This document shows, in pieces, positions 41,943-51,017 of a DNA stretch of 64,000 nucleotides; positions within the stretch are counted from its first letter, which is position 1; the number at the start of each line of letters is the position of its first letter. This DNA is from Saprospiraceae bacterium (GTDB taxonomy: Bacteria > Bacteroidota > Bacteroidia > Chitinophagales > Saprospiraceae): positions 186,001-250,000 of the forward strand of contig JADKGD010000004.1 in assembly GCA_016717145.1 (NCBI GenBank). Reading direction: 5' to 3'. The position numbers were made by a program, and so were the translations under genes. The notes beneath the pieces were generated by a model, which was given only the letters and a program-made list of their open reading frames with translations, did no database searches and was not told where the DNA came from.

Positions 41943-44813
41943 ATGAAAGGGTTAAATATCATCTTTGTTTTTTTGATTTCTTCTGCCATATCAATATATG
42001 GTCAGATCACTGGTACAGTATCTACGACTGAATCGATATGTATCTCTGACGGTACCGTAAAAATTACCGATGCGGATCCGACAAGTGAATACGCCTTAAC
42101 CGGTGATAATGGTCAGATTCCGCAGCTTGGTCCGTTTACCTCTATGATGGGTATGGTTGTTTTTAATACTTTACCTAAAGGTCCTTACACCATAACTGAA
42201 TTTAAGTCTGATAATAGCCAGCCTACGCAAGGTGTTACTGTACCAGGTAACTATGAGCAGAATTGGATTTTTGATGCTTCGGTTGTTTTCGGGCCCTGCA
42301 GTAATGGCAATCCGACCGTAAACATTACAGACTTTACTATTTTAAACGCTTTACCCGGTGAACAGAGAGGACCGTATCAATACAGAATATCTGCAAAAAA
42401 CAGCAGCCTGCCTTTGCTGGTTTCTGATCCGCCGCCATTTTTACCTGTCACGGGTTTTAATATACCATATCCGGCTGGAATGAATGGAAATTACGAAGTA
42501 CAGGCATTGGATGCATGTGGTAATTATAAAACTATAAACGTTTATGTACCCGCAACAGCACCTGGCGCTGGCCTGGATGTATCCTTTACTAATTTTGCAA
42601 ATTGTGCAGGAGATGCAGTGTATACAGCCACAGCTTCAGGTGGAACTCCAAATTATGTATTTACAATAATAGCGCCAAGCACTGATCAGATAGGTGTTAC
42701 GCAAACAACTTCCGGCACAGCGGCATTTAACTTAACTGCACTTGGTTCATACACCATACAAGTATCAGATCAGTGTGGTGGCATTACTACGACTACTGTA
42801 ACTGTTAAGCCATATGTAGCACCTGATTCATACGCATGGGGTGCTTCCGGTATGTGTTTGCCATTACCAAACGGAACAGGTACAATTGGCATTTATGTCG
42901 AAGCTGACGGGCTAGGGCCGTACAGTGCAACTATTACAAACGATTGTGGACAACCTGTGATAAATGTTAATAACCTGGCATTAGGTACGGCAACTTATGT
43001 AGAGAATCTTGTAAGGCCATGCAATTATGTGGTTACAGTAATGGATGCATGTATGAGGACAGTGACATATGCTGTTGAGTTGATAGCACCGGGTAATGGT
43101 ATTCTTGCCAATTATAATTATTTTAATTGTCCGGCAAATGGACAAACGGAAATCGTTTCCACAATAGGTGTTGGATATGGTCCACCTTATAGTCCGACCA
43201 GTCCGTTCACATTTGAACTATATGATGCTTTAAATAATCCGGTTGCAGGGTATCCTGTTACACAATCCGGTAGCGAAATTTATCCTGCCCTGCCTCAGGG
43301 TACGTACACATACAAAATCACGGATGCATGTGGTGCGACAACGTTGATTACCACCATTGATGTACCACTTTATCAATTACCTACTGTAGTGGTTGACTTG
43401 AACAATCCTTGTTTTGGGGCAGGACAAGTGGTTTTAATAGGTACAAATAACAACCCTTTAAATCCCACGGCTTACAATTATTTCATTTTAAGCGGACCAT
43501 CCAAAGTAGGCGAAGGACCGGAAACAGACTCAGATCCTAATACGGGTAAATTTTCAAGCCTTCAAAATGGTGGAACGTATACCTTTAGATTTAATGACGG
43601 TTGTAAAGACGTAGATATAACGGTTACGATACCAACCTATATGCAGCCAACATGGGAAGCAGCTTTTGGTGCGATTTGCACCGGAAAATCGACTGCCGAT
43701 ATTGAAATCGTAGATCTTCAACCGGCTGGTATGATCGTAGGACCTTACACCTGGCGTATTACCTCTGAAGATTCTGATATATTTACTGACCCGTTGCCAT
43801 ATCCATCTGCAGTTGGTCAGACTTCACCAATCTTTGCAAATTTACCCCCTAAAAATCCTGCCAATGCTGTTGCAACATATATGATTCAAGGTAGTGATGC
43901 TTGTAAGAATTCATTTATGGGTTCCGGTAAGGTCGGTATTTTGCCTGATCAGACTTTGTTATTAAACATGACGAGTATTTGTGCCGATGGGCATGCAATG
44001 ATCCGTGCAAGGGTATCGACACCGCTTGCCGGCGGAACATATGTTTATTATCTGGATGGTATAGAAGTAGCAAGAAGTACAAACTTATTTACATTTATAA
44101 TGAATGCGATGCCGGGCAATTATACTGCTCAAGTATTCCCTGATATTTTGGGTGATCCAACTTGTTTTACTGAAACACCTGCTGTCGTAGTTTCAGCATC
44201 ATTAATGATTTCATGTGTCGTAGATCAACTCCCGACATGTTCATCCCCTGACGGAGGAGTAGTCAGTGTTTCAGTAAGTAATGGACCGATGCCATATACC
44301 TATATGTGGACTAATGGAGCAACTACAGCTACAGTAAGTGGGTTGACAGCAAATACATATACCGTTACCGTTTCCGATGGTGCTTCATGTATGAGTACCT
44401 GCACTGTGATAGTTTCACCTGCACAAAATTGCTGTAACATAAATGCAATAGCCATACAAAGTCTAGATTGTCTGGATAATGGTACACCTGGTTTATATAC
44501 CGATAACAGACTATCTGTAGGCATTTTAGCAACGAATAGCAACAACGCACTAACAACTTTTAATGTTACTGTAAATGGGGGAACAACAGTATCTCCTGGT
44601 TCCGGAACGTATGGTGTGGGCAGTACTTTCCTCCTTGGTCCTGGAACTGCCGGCGGCGGTGCTACGTTTACGTTGACACTTACTGACTCAACAAATGCAC
44701 TTTGTACCTCAACTATTGATATTGTAGATCCGGGTACTTGTAATAGCAATACACCTCCTGATTGCCCGACACCTATTTGTGGGGCAGCAACAATTCAGGT
44801 TTATGGGAATTAA
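41943..44813 (+). CDS. Large secreted SprB-like adhesin with IQVYGN C-terminal module
   Basis: 956 residues using ATG at 41943; a TTG 24 nt upstream is also in frame, but the ATG gives a clean signal peptide (MKGLNIIFVFLISSAISIYG). The body is made of Ig-like, SprB-type repeats with Cys pairs (YTIQVSDQCGGITTTTVTV, NYVVTVMDACMRTVTYAVEL, TYTYKITDACGATT, PYTYMWTNGATTATVSGL). The last 127 residues (from 44430; CCNINAIAIQSLDCLDNGTP ... GTYGVGSTFLLGPGTAGGGA ... CGAATIQVYGN) are shared with the protein at 46313. No recognised T9SS type A or B tail. Surface adhesion is inferred. A terminator follows. Confidence 0.82.
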   Translation: MKGLNIIFVFLISSAISIYGQITGTVSTTESICISDGTVKITDADPTSEYALTGDNGQIPQLGPFTSMMGMVVFNTLPKGPYTITEFKSDNSQPTQGVTVPGNYEQNWIFDASVVFGPCSNGNPTVNITDFTILNALPGEQRGPYQYRISAKNSSLPLLVSDPPPFLPVTGFNIPYPAGMNGNYEVQALDACGNYKTINVYVPATAPGAGLDVSFTNFANCAGDAVYTATASGGTPNYVFTIIAPSTDQIGVTQTTSGTAAFNLTALGSYTIQVSDQCGGITTTTVTVKPYVAPDSYAWGASGMCLPLPNGTGTIGIYVEADGLGPYSATITNDCGQPVINVNNLALGTATYVENLVRPCNYVVTVMDACMRTVTYAVELIAPGNGILANYNYFNCPANGQTEIVSTIGVGYGPPYSPTSPFTFELYDALNNPVAGYPVTQSGSEIYPALPQGTYTYKITDACGATTLITTIDVPLYQLPTVVVDLNNPCFGAGQVVLIGTNNNPLNPTAYNYFILSGPSKVGEGPETDSDPNTGKFSSLQNGGTYTFRFNDGCKDVDITVTIPTYMQPTWEAAFGAICTGKSTADIEIVDLQPAGMIVGPYTWRITSEDSDIFTDPLPYPSAVGQTSPIFANLPPKNPANAVATYMIQGSDACKNSFMGSGKVGILPDQTLLLNMTSICADGHAMIRARVSTPLAGGTYVYYLDGIEVARSTNLFTFIMNAMPGNYTAQVFPDILGDPTCFTETPAVVVSASLMISCVVDQLPTCSSPDGGVVSVSVSNGPMPYTYMWTNGATTATVSGLTANTYTVTVSDGASCMSTCTVIVSPAQNCCNINAIAIQSLDCLDNGTPGLYTDNRLSVGILATNSNNALTTFNVTVNGGTTVSPGSGTYGVGSTFLLGPGTAGGGATFTLTLTDSTNALCTSTIDIVDPGTCNSNTPPDCPTPICGAATIQVYGN

Positions 44814-44855
44814 CAGAATACCAATTATAAACAGAAATTTTTAAAAATAACACTT

Positions 44856-44889
44856 AGGGCCATCACTTAACTGTGAGGGCCCTTTTTTT
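44856..44889 (+). terminator. Terminator after the first IQVYGN protein gene
   Basis: AGGGCC-A-TCAC / GTGA-G-GGCCCT stem with one internal mismatch and loop TTAACT, followed by seven T. Confidence 0.88.
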
Positions 44890-44962
44890 ATGCCTTTATA
44901 GAGCAGGATGTTAAAAAAGATATATGTGGCATTCCATTTCCTTAGTTTTCAAAATTATTAAA

Positions 44963-45170
44963 TTAACGTGAGTTCGGCGAATAAAACAATCATTTATAAT
45001 GCTTTATGTTAAAGTCAGTGCTAGATTTTTACCATAAAACCCTGAAAGGGTTAAATATTTGTAACCCTGGGTTTAAACCCAGGGTCACAAATGCAAATAC
45101 ACATAATTTTGGCGGGATTTTTGCTATAATATGCAAAAATCATGACAAAATCACATCGAACTCACGTTAA
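44963..45170. mobile_element. 208-bp MITE with 14-bp TIRs and 6-bp target duplication
   Basis: The left end TTAACGTGAGTTCG and right end CGAACTCACGTTAA are perfect 14-bp inverted repeats. ATTAAA flanks both sides (44957-44962 and 45171-45176). Inside are two palindromes, AACCCTGAAAGGGTT near 45038 and ACCCTGGGTTTAAACCCAGG near 45064, and no reading frame. A truncated copy is at 32580. Confidence 0.82.
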
Positions 45171-45241
45171 ATTAAACAGCTAAAAATGAAAAATAATGTA
45201 AATAGCATTAAGTTTTTATCCAAATATTGATTATAAATATA

Positions 45242-45249
45242 TATATTTG
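45242..45249 (+). promoter_or_regulatory. -7 box upstream of the LuxR-type gene
   Basis: TATATTTG in ATATATATTTGTGTAATG; the leader to the TTG start would be about 175 nt. In it GTCTGGCGATAGAC can form a small hairpin. No other gene is seen between 45177 and 45430. Confidence 0.4.
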
Positions 45250-45430
45250 TGTAATGATTTAATGTCGTGTCTGGCGATAGACGGCAGCTTCTTTTACACC
45301 AGGATTTTATTGTTTAGAAAAGCGCATCCGTTCGTGTTTTTTTGAATGACATTATTATGTGGTTTCTTATATGCACAAATCAGTTGATTTGTGATTTGTT
45401 TATTTATTTAATCATAAAATAATTATCATT

Positions 45431-46063
45431 TTGAATATTTCAATCTTTGCTAATGACAGCGCAAGTGCAAAACACATAGCTACCCATCTTGGATCAAATA
45501 AAGGATGTAAAATTTTGTATTCAGGCAATGAAATTGCAAAATTTCTTGCTTCCAAAAAGTGCTTATTGACCAAGGTCCTCATCATGGATTATATAGATGG
45601 AAAACATGATTTAAAAGTCATGTTATCCAGAATCAGGAGAATTAACGAACGTATTCTGACTGTTTTTATTGTACCAGATGGAGCTAAAGTAAATTGGAAT
45701 GAACTTGTTTCGATCGGAGCAAATGGATTTGTGGAAAGCGGGTTGGAAAGCAGTTTGTTTTACAATTATTTGGAAAGTCTGGTGCTAAATGGTGGATTCA
45801 TTTCTCCCAGGATTGCGGCCGATATCCTTAATTATTTTAGAACAAAAGAATCTACAAATGAAATGATGCTTTTGCCTAAAAAAAGCCACAAAGTGTTGGC
45901 TTATCTGTCAGAAGGGTTAAAGTACGAAGAGATAGCACGGGAAATGAATACTTCCATAAATTCTGTGCGGTATTACATCAAACAAATATACACAATACTG
46001 AATGTGGATAACAAAGGAGGTGCGATTTCTATTTATATGAAAGGTAATGTTAAGTTAAAATAA
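45431..46063 (+). CDS. LuxR-type (NarL-like) transcription regulator with degenerate receiver
   Basis: 210 residues starting at TTG. The N-terminal 120 residues resemble a response-regulator receiver (ISIFANDSASAKHIATHL; VLIMDYIDG; LTVFIVPDG; GANGFVESG). The acidic pocket at the start is replaced by FANDS, so phosphorylation is doubtful. The C-terminal LuxR HTH is at about 150-205 (KVLAYLSEGLKYEEIAREMN, TSINSVRYYIKQIYTILNVD). It lies between the two IQVYGN protein genes and is the obvious candidate regulator. A perfect A/T palindrome (46057-46078) overlaps its stop. Confidence 0.8.
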   Translation: MNISIFANDSASAKHIATHLGSNKGCKILYSGNEIAKFLASKKCLLTKVLIMDYIDGKHDLKVMLSRIRRINERILTVFIVPDGAKVNWNELVSIGANGFVESGLESSLFYNYLESLVLNGGFISPRIAADILNYFRTKESTNEMMLLPKKSHKVLAYLSEGLKYEEIAREMNTSINSVRYYIKQIYTILNVDNKGGAISIYMKGNVKLK

Positions 46064-46198
46064 AAATATTTTTATTTTCCTTATTACAATGTATCAAACC
46101 TTAATATAGCTTGTACTTTCAGAATTCCTATATGTAAATATTGTTATAATATTTATAAAATAAATTACATAATATAATAATACATTAAAATTATTTAA

Positions 46199-46206
46199 TA
46201 TATTTG
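46199..46206 (+). promoter_or_regulatory. -7 box upstream of the second IQVYGN protein gene
   Basis: TTTAATATATTTGTACTTTC, with TATATTTG as the -7 box, 106 nt before the ATG. It matches the 41822 promoter over TTAATATATTTGT and a following CAACCT, and both leaders contain an ATAATAGA string. Confidence 0.55.
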
Positions 46207-46312
46207 TACTTTCAACCTGCAATTAAAAAATTGAATTGTTTTTGGCAATCATTTTAGTGAAATAATAGAACATTAAAGTTAACCCCTTTAATAATTCCAA
46301 AATCTATTATTT

Positions 46313-49300
46313 ATGAAACCCATTAATTTATGTATTGTTTTTTTTCTATTTCCGTTCTTAGCCTCCGGTCAGATTACGGGCAAAGCTTATCGCGATTTTA
46401 ATGGTGATGGCATGCAGCAGGTTGGGGAACCCAATCGAGGAAATATAATTGTAAAGTTTTATGGGAATACTGCTTTGCCTGGCAAAGATGTACTTCTAGC
46501 CACACAAACTACAGCAGCAAATGGTACATATTCATATACACCTGCTTCATATCCGGTAAGAATTGAATTTGAAATCCCAAGTGGTTTTTGTAATTTAAGT
46601 CCTACTCAGGATTACAGTGCAGGAAATGGAAGTACTTATGGAACCGCCGTTCAAATAGCCATCGGTCCAAGTGTACACAATTTTATAATATCATATCCGG
46701 CAGATTTTGCTCTAAATGAAAACCCGGAAGCATATACTACTTGTTTTGTGAATGGTGACCCATTGGTTCCCGGTGGTTCTGCAGGTGACTCTGATGCCTT
46801 TGTAGGTATGCATTATCAGGATAATGGTCATGGATCTAACTCAGGGTATTATCCTTCTAATCCAAATGGGGGGCCTGTAGGACCACCTCATGAAGTAGTA
46901 GGTCTCGCAAAACAAGTCGGAAGTGTATGGGGAGTAGCCATTTCCAAACAAGCTAAAAAGATTTTTACATCTGCATTTTTAAAAAGACACGCAGGAATGG
47001 GACCATTAGGAGGAGGGGGCATTTATATGATTGATGCTACAGACAAATCTACTTCATACAATTATGGTTGGTTGGATTTTGATGCTGATTTAGGTATAGC
47101 GACCAGCAATGAAGCAGGCGTATATACAAATGCACTTACAGCACCTGGTTCCAATCAGGTAACTTTTAGTCCGGTAATAGGGTCAAATTCAAATAGAACA
47201 CTTGTTGGAAATAAAGTTTTACCCAGCCAGGACGCTGCCGCTTGGGAGCAAGTGGGTAAGGTATCATTTGGTGATATAGACATTTCTGAAGATGGACGGT
47301 ATTTATATATTGTAAATCTTTATGATCGTAAATTATATCAAATAGATCTTGTAGATCCATTTAATCCCGTTAAACCCACTTTGGCAGATGTGGGCACTAA
47401 AGTGAAATCATTTGATATTCCTGATCCTTGTTCAGGACCTGAAGGCGAGCATATGCCTTTTGGAATAAAAGTTACGAGGGGGAAAGTATTTGTCGGCGTC
47501 GTATGTAATGGTCAGGCATTGAATGGAACAATAGTAGGTACAGAAAATGATTTAAATGGTAATATTTTTGAATTCGATGTAGTTACGGGCTTATTTAATG
47601 CCACACCTGTATTATCTTACCCACTAAACTACAGATCAGCTACGCCAAATAAGTGGGTACCCTGGACCCCCATATTTCAAAGTTATTTTGAAGGAGCAGG
47701 ATATCCTATGATTTCAGATATAGAGTTTGACGGAAGTGGAAATATGATTATCGGTATGGTGGATCGCAGAGGGCATCAAGCAGGATGGTATAATTACGAT
47801 TTGAATGGTAGTGGAAGTACTGCAATAGCCGTTGTAGGTGATATTTTACGAGCAGTTCGCAGTACAAGTACAGCCAATTGTACTTATAGCATTCAATTTA
47901 GTCCTGAATATTATAAAGATGATAAATTTCACCCTGAGCCAATCAATGGTGGATTGGCAGTGCATAGAACAGCAAATTCTGATAATGTATTAGCCACATA
48001 TATGGACCCCGTATGGATATGGTCAGGAGGGACAATGCGATTTGATAATTTAACCGGGCTTCAGATTGGAAATGGTTATGAGATATATTTTACTGGAAAT
48101 GTCCCTGCAGGCCCATTTGGAAAGGCAGCAGGTATTGGAGACATAGAAGTATTGGGGGAAGTACCACTTATAGAAATAGGGAATGTCGTCTGGAGTGATA
48201 CGGACAGAGATGGGATCCAGGACGGAAATGAACCACCTATTCCCGGGATAATAATAGAATTAGTCAATGCAAGTGGTGTGGTAGTCGGAACATCAACTAC
48301 TAATGCAAATGGAGGATATTATTTTAATTATGCCAATGTGGTGGATTCTATTGGACCTGCCAAACAAAACATTTTGGGTCCTCAACCATATACAACTTAT
48401 ACCATTCGTATAAAATCTACTCAGTTTAATAATGGTGGCGTGGTTGGTAGTGCCTTAGAAAATTATGTCATGACAAGTACCGATGAAGTAGGTACTGGTT
48501 TAACTGACTATTCAGACAATGATGCATCTGTGATAGGTGGTCTGGCACAATTGACCGCAATTACCGGCGGACCTGGAGAGAATAACCACACATTTGATTT
48601 TGGTTTGATCTTATGTCCTCAACCTGGATTAGGGTCAAGTACAACTATCTGTGATAACTCCACTGCTCAAATAGATTTATTCAGTCTTTTGACTGGTGAA
48701 GATACTGGTGGAACCTGGACAAGAGAAAGTGGATCTGACGGTGTTTTTAGTGCAGTAAATGGAACTTTCACACCACAATCCGGTGCTACTACTTCTATTT
48801 TTAAGTATACAATAGGTGATGGTGTAATTTGTGAAATTAAGTCGGAAACAGTAACAATAAACATTAACCCAATCACAAATGCAGGAGTAGATGGCTCCAT
48901 TGATGGTTGTGAAGGAGGCAATACAATAATAGCTCTTAACGACATAATTACCGGCGAACAAGCAGGAGGCACCTGGTCCAGATTAACGGGCACGGGTGGA
49001 GTATTTGATGCCTTGGCTGGGACATTTGCCCTAACATCGGGTACAACAACAAGTACATTTCTTTATACCAGAACAGGCATTCCGCCGTGTATAGACGATA
49101 CCTCGGTTGCAACAGTAAATATAACCGGCAATTGTTGTGTAATAGATTTAATAAGCATTCAAAGTATTGAATGTTTGGATAATAATACTCCAAAATTGAT
49201 GACGGACAATAGACTTAAAATTGGTATACTCGCTAATAATCAAAACATATTGTTAACAAATTACAATGTAACTGTAAATGGAGGAACAACTATTAGCCCT

Positions 49301-49513
49301 TCATCCGGAACTTACGGTGTCGGTACTTTCTTTACATTAGGTGCAGGTACAGCTGGGGGTGGTGCTACCTTCGTCATAACGATAACTGATAGTACGGTTG
49401 CCGGATGTACCAATACAGTTACAGTAACGGACCCGGGAAATTGTACTCAGGGCAGCCCTCCATGTGAACAAATAAATTGCGGCACTGCAACGATCCAAGT
49501 CTATGGAAATTAA
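46313..49513 (+). CDS. Large secreted SdrD-B/propeller protein with IQVYGN C-terminal module
   Basis: 1066 residues. The signal peptide is about 1-20. An SdrD B-like domain opens the protein (GKAYRDFNGDGMQQVGEPNR), followed by a central propeller-like region of about 450 residues (VWGVAISKQAKKIFTSAFLK; GDIDISEDGRYLYIVNLYDR). A second SdrD B domain is at about 619-720 (GNVVWSDTDRDGIQDGNEPP). Two short Ig-like repeats follow (LFSLLTGEDTGGTWTRES, ALNDIITGEQAGGTWSRL). The last 126 residues (from 49133) are the module shared with the 41943 protein, ending CGTATIQVYGN. No known sorting tail. Surface role inferred; its own terminator follows. Confidence 0.82.
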   Translation: MKPINLCIVFFLFPFLASGQITGKAYRDFNGDGMQQVGEPNRGNIIVKFYGNTALPGKDVLLATQTTAANGTYSYTPASYPVRIEFEIPSGFCNLSPTQDYSAGNGSTYGTAVQIAIGPSVHNFIISYPADFALNENPEAYTTCFVNGDPLVPGGSAGDSDAFVGMHYQDNGHGSNSGYYPSNPNGGPVGPPHEVVGLAKQVGSVWGVAISKQAKKIFTSAFLKRHAGMGPLGGGGIYMIDATDKSTSYNYGWLDFDADLGIATSNEAGVYTNALTAPGSNQVTFSPVIGSNSNRTLVGNKVLPSQDAAAWEQVGKVSFGDIDISEDGRYLYIVNLYDRKLYQIDLVDPFNPVKPTLADVGTKVKSFDIPDPCSGPEGEHMPFGIKVTRGKVFVGVVCNGQALNGTIVGTENDLNGNIFEFDVVTGLFNATPVLSYPLNYRSATPNKWVPWTPIFQSYFEGAGYPMISDIEFDGSGNMIIGMVDRRGHQAGWYNYDLNGSGSTAIAVVGDILRAVRSTSTANCTYSIQFSPEYYKDDKFHPEPINGGLAVHRTANSDNVLATYMDPVWIWSGGTMRFDNLTGLQIGNGYEIYFTGNVPAGPFGKAAGIGDIEVLGEVPLIEIGNVVWSDTDRDGIQDGNEPPIPGIIIELVNASGVVVGTSTTNANGGYYFNYANVVDSIGPAKQNILGPQPYTTYTIRIKSTQFNNGGVVGSALENYVMTSTDEVGTGLTDYSDNDASVIGGLAQLTAITGGPGENNHTFDFGLILCPQPGLGSSTTICDNSTAQIDLFSLLTGEDTGGTWTRESGSDGVFSAVNGTFTPQSGATTSIFKYTIGDGVICEIKSETVTININPITNAGVDGSIDGCEGGNTIIALNDIITGEQAGGTWSRLTGTGGVFDALAGTFALTSGTTTSTFLYTRTGIPPCIDDTSVATVNITGNCCVIDLISIQSIECLDNNTPKLMTDNRLKIGILANNQNILLTNYNVTVNGGTTISPSSGTYGVGTFFTLGAGTAGGGATFVITITDSTVAGCTNTVTVTDPGNCTQGSPPCEQINCGTATIQVYGN

Positions 49514-49610
49514 GGATACTTAAAAGGTTAAGTCAAGATAATAGTTTAAGATGTAAATTTATTAAGCTTTGATATAGTTTCATCTTTATTTAGTTTAAAG
49601 CTTTTATAAT

Positions 49611-49650
49611 AAAGGACCCTTACGAAATCGTGGAGGTCCTTTATTTATTT
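49611..49650 (+). terminator. Terminator after the second IQVYGN protein gene
   Basis: AAAGGACC (49611-49618) pairs with GGTCCTTT (49635-49642) around a partly paired loop, then a T-rich run. Confidence 0.8.
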
Positions 49651-49676
49651 AAGGCTCAGGGAGAATATTATGTTCT

Positions 49677-49712
49677 TTTGTTCATATATCAACCTTAATC
49701 TTGCTACTTTTG
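49677..49712 (+). promoter_or_regulatory. purD promoter
   Basis: TTTG (49677-49680), 24-bp spacer, TACTTTTG (49705-49712), 24 nt ahead of the ATG. Confidence 0.6.
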
Positions 49713-49736
49713 CGATTCTAATTAATAAAGTTGTTG

Positions 49737-51002
49737 ATGAATATTCTGATCATTGGTAGTGGTGGACGCGAACATGCTTTAGCATGGAAAATAAGACAAA
49801 GTCATAGATGCATCAATCTTTATATCATGCCGGGTAATCCGGGCACGGCCCAATGTGGAACAAATATTAATCTGGATCTGCATGACCATGAAGGCATTAA
49901 GTTGTTCTGCTTAAAAAATGATGTAGATTTGGTTGTCGTCGGGCCTGAGGCCCCATTGGTTGATGGTCTTACTGACGCATTCAGATCAGATGATACAGCT
50001 CATATTAGTGTAGTGGGTCCAACAGCATATGCAAGTCAATTGGAAGGGAGTAAGGCATTTGCCAAAAAATTTATGAAAAAATACAAGATACCAACTGCAG
50101 CGTATAATGAAGTTACTAAGGAAAATATCTCAACCGGGTATGATTTTATGAGTAATATTCCTGGCCCTTATGTTTTGAAAGCAGATGGATTAGCAGCAGG
50201 TAAAGGTGTTTTAATAATAAATGATCTCGAAGAAGCGAAATCCCAGCTCAGCGAAATGTTGGACGGTAAATTTGGAAAAGCATCAGAAATTGTTGTCATA
50301 GAGGAGTTCTTAAGCGGCATTGAATTTTCGGTTTTTGCTTTGACGGATGGGAAAAACTATATATTATTGCCCGAAGCTAAGGATTACAAAAGAGTAGGGA
50401 ATGGTGACACTGGTCTCAATACTGGTGGAATGGGTGCCATATCTCCTGTGCCTTTTGTTGATGACATTTTGTGGCAAAAAGTGATTAATAACATTATTAA
50501 ACCCACGATAGAAGGTATTCATTTAGAACAAATGGACTACATAGGTTTTGTGTTTTTCGGATTGATAAATGTAGCAGGAAACCCATATGTTATAGAATAC
50601 AATTGCAGATTGGGAGACCCCGAAACTGAAGTTGTTTTACCAAGGATTGAATCTGACTTGGTGGAAGTTTTTGATAAACTTGTAAACGGTCATATTTCTG
50701 ATTGTCATCTAACAATATCTCCCGATGCTGCAGCTACTGTGATGATGGTATCAGGTGGTTATCCGGGCGATTTTGAAAAAAATAAAATTATATCAGGATA
50801 TGAAGACATTATATCCAGTTTGATTTTTCATTCTGGAACTGATTATTTTAATCAGGAAATAGTAACTTCCGGAGGAAGGGTTTTGGCAGTAACAACTTTG
50901 CACCGTGATTTTAAAGAAGCCGTAAAAATTTCAATCCGCAATGCGAATAAAATAATGTACGAGAATAAAAATTACAGAACTGACATCGGATTTGATTTAT
51001 AA
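49737..51002 (+). CDS. purD: Phosphoribosylamine-glycine ligase
   Basis: 421 residues from the ATG at 49737 (in-frame TTG codons lie just upstream, but the ATG gives the usual MNILIIGSGGREHALAWK). The ATP-grasp region is GPYVLKADGLAAGKGVLI, with EEFLSGIEFSVFALTDG and YNCRLGDPETEVVLPRIESD further on. It makes GAR in the second step of purine synthesis from PRA, glycine and ATP. murF-alr follows after 15 nt. Confidence 0.96.
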   Translation: MNILIIGSGGREHALAWKIRQSHRCINLYIMPGNPGTAQCGTNINLDLHDHEGIKLFCLKNDVDLVVVGPEAPLVDGLTDAFRSDDTAHISVVGPTAYASQLEGSKAFAKKFMKKYKIPTAAYNEVTKENISTGYDFMSNIPGPYVLKADGLAAGKGVLIINDLEEAKSQLSEMLDGKFGKASEIVVIEEFLSGIEFSVFALTDGKNYILLPEAKDYKRVGNGDTGLNTGGMGAISPVPFVDDILWQKVINNIIKPTIEGIHLEQMDYIGFVFFGLINVAGNPYVIEYNCRLGDPETEVVLPRIESDLVEVFDKLVNGHISDCHLTISPDAAATVMMVSGGYPGDFEKNKIISGYEDIISSLIFHSGTDYFNQEIVTSGGRVLAVTTLHRDFKEAVKISIRNANKIMYENKNYRTDIGFDL

Positions 51003-51017
51003 TCACAACTGTTTTTA

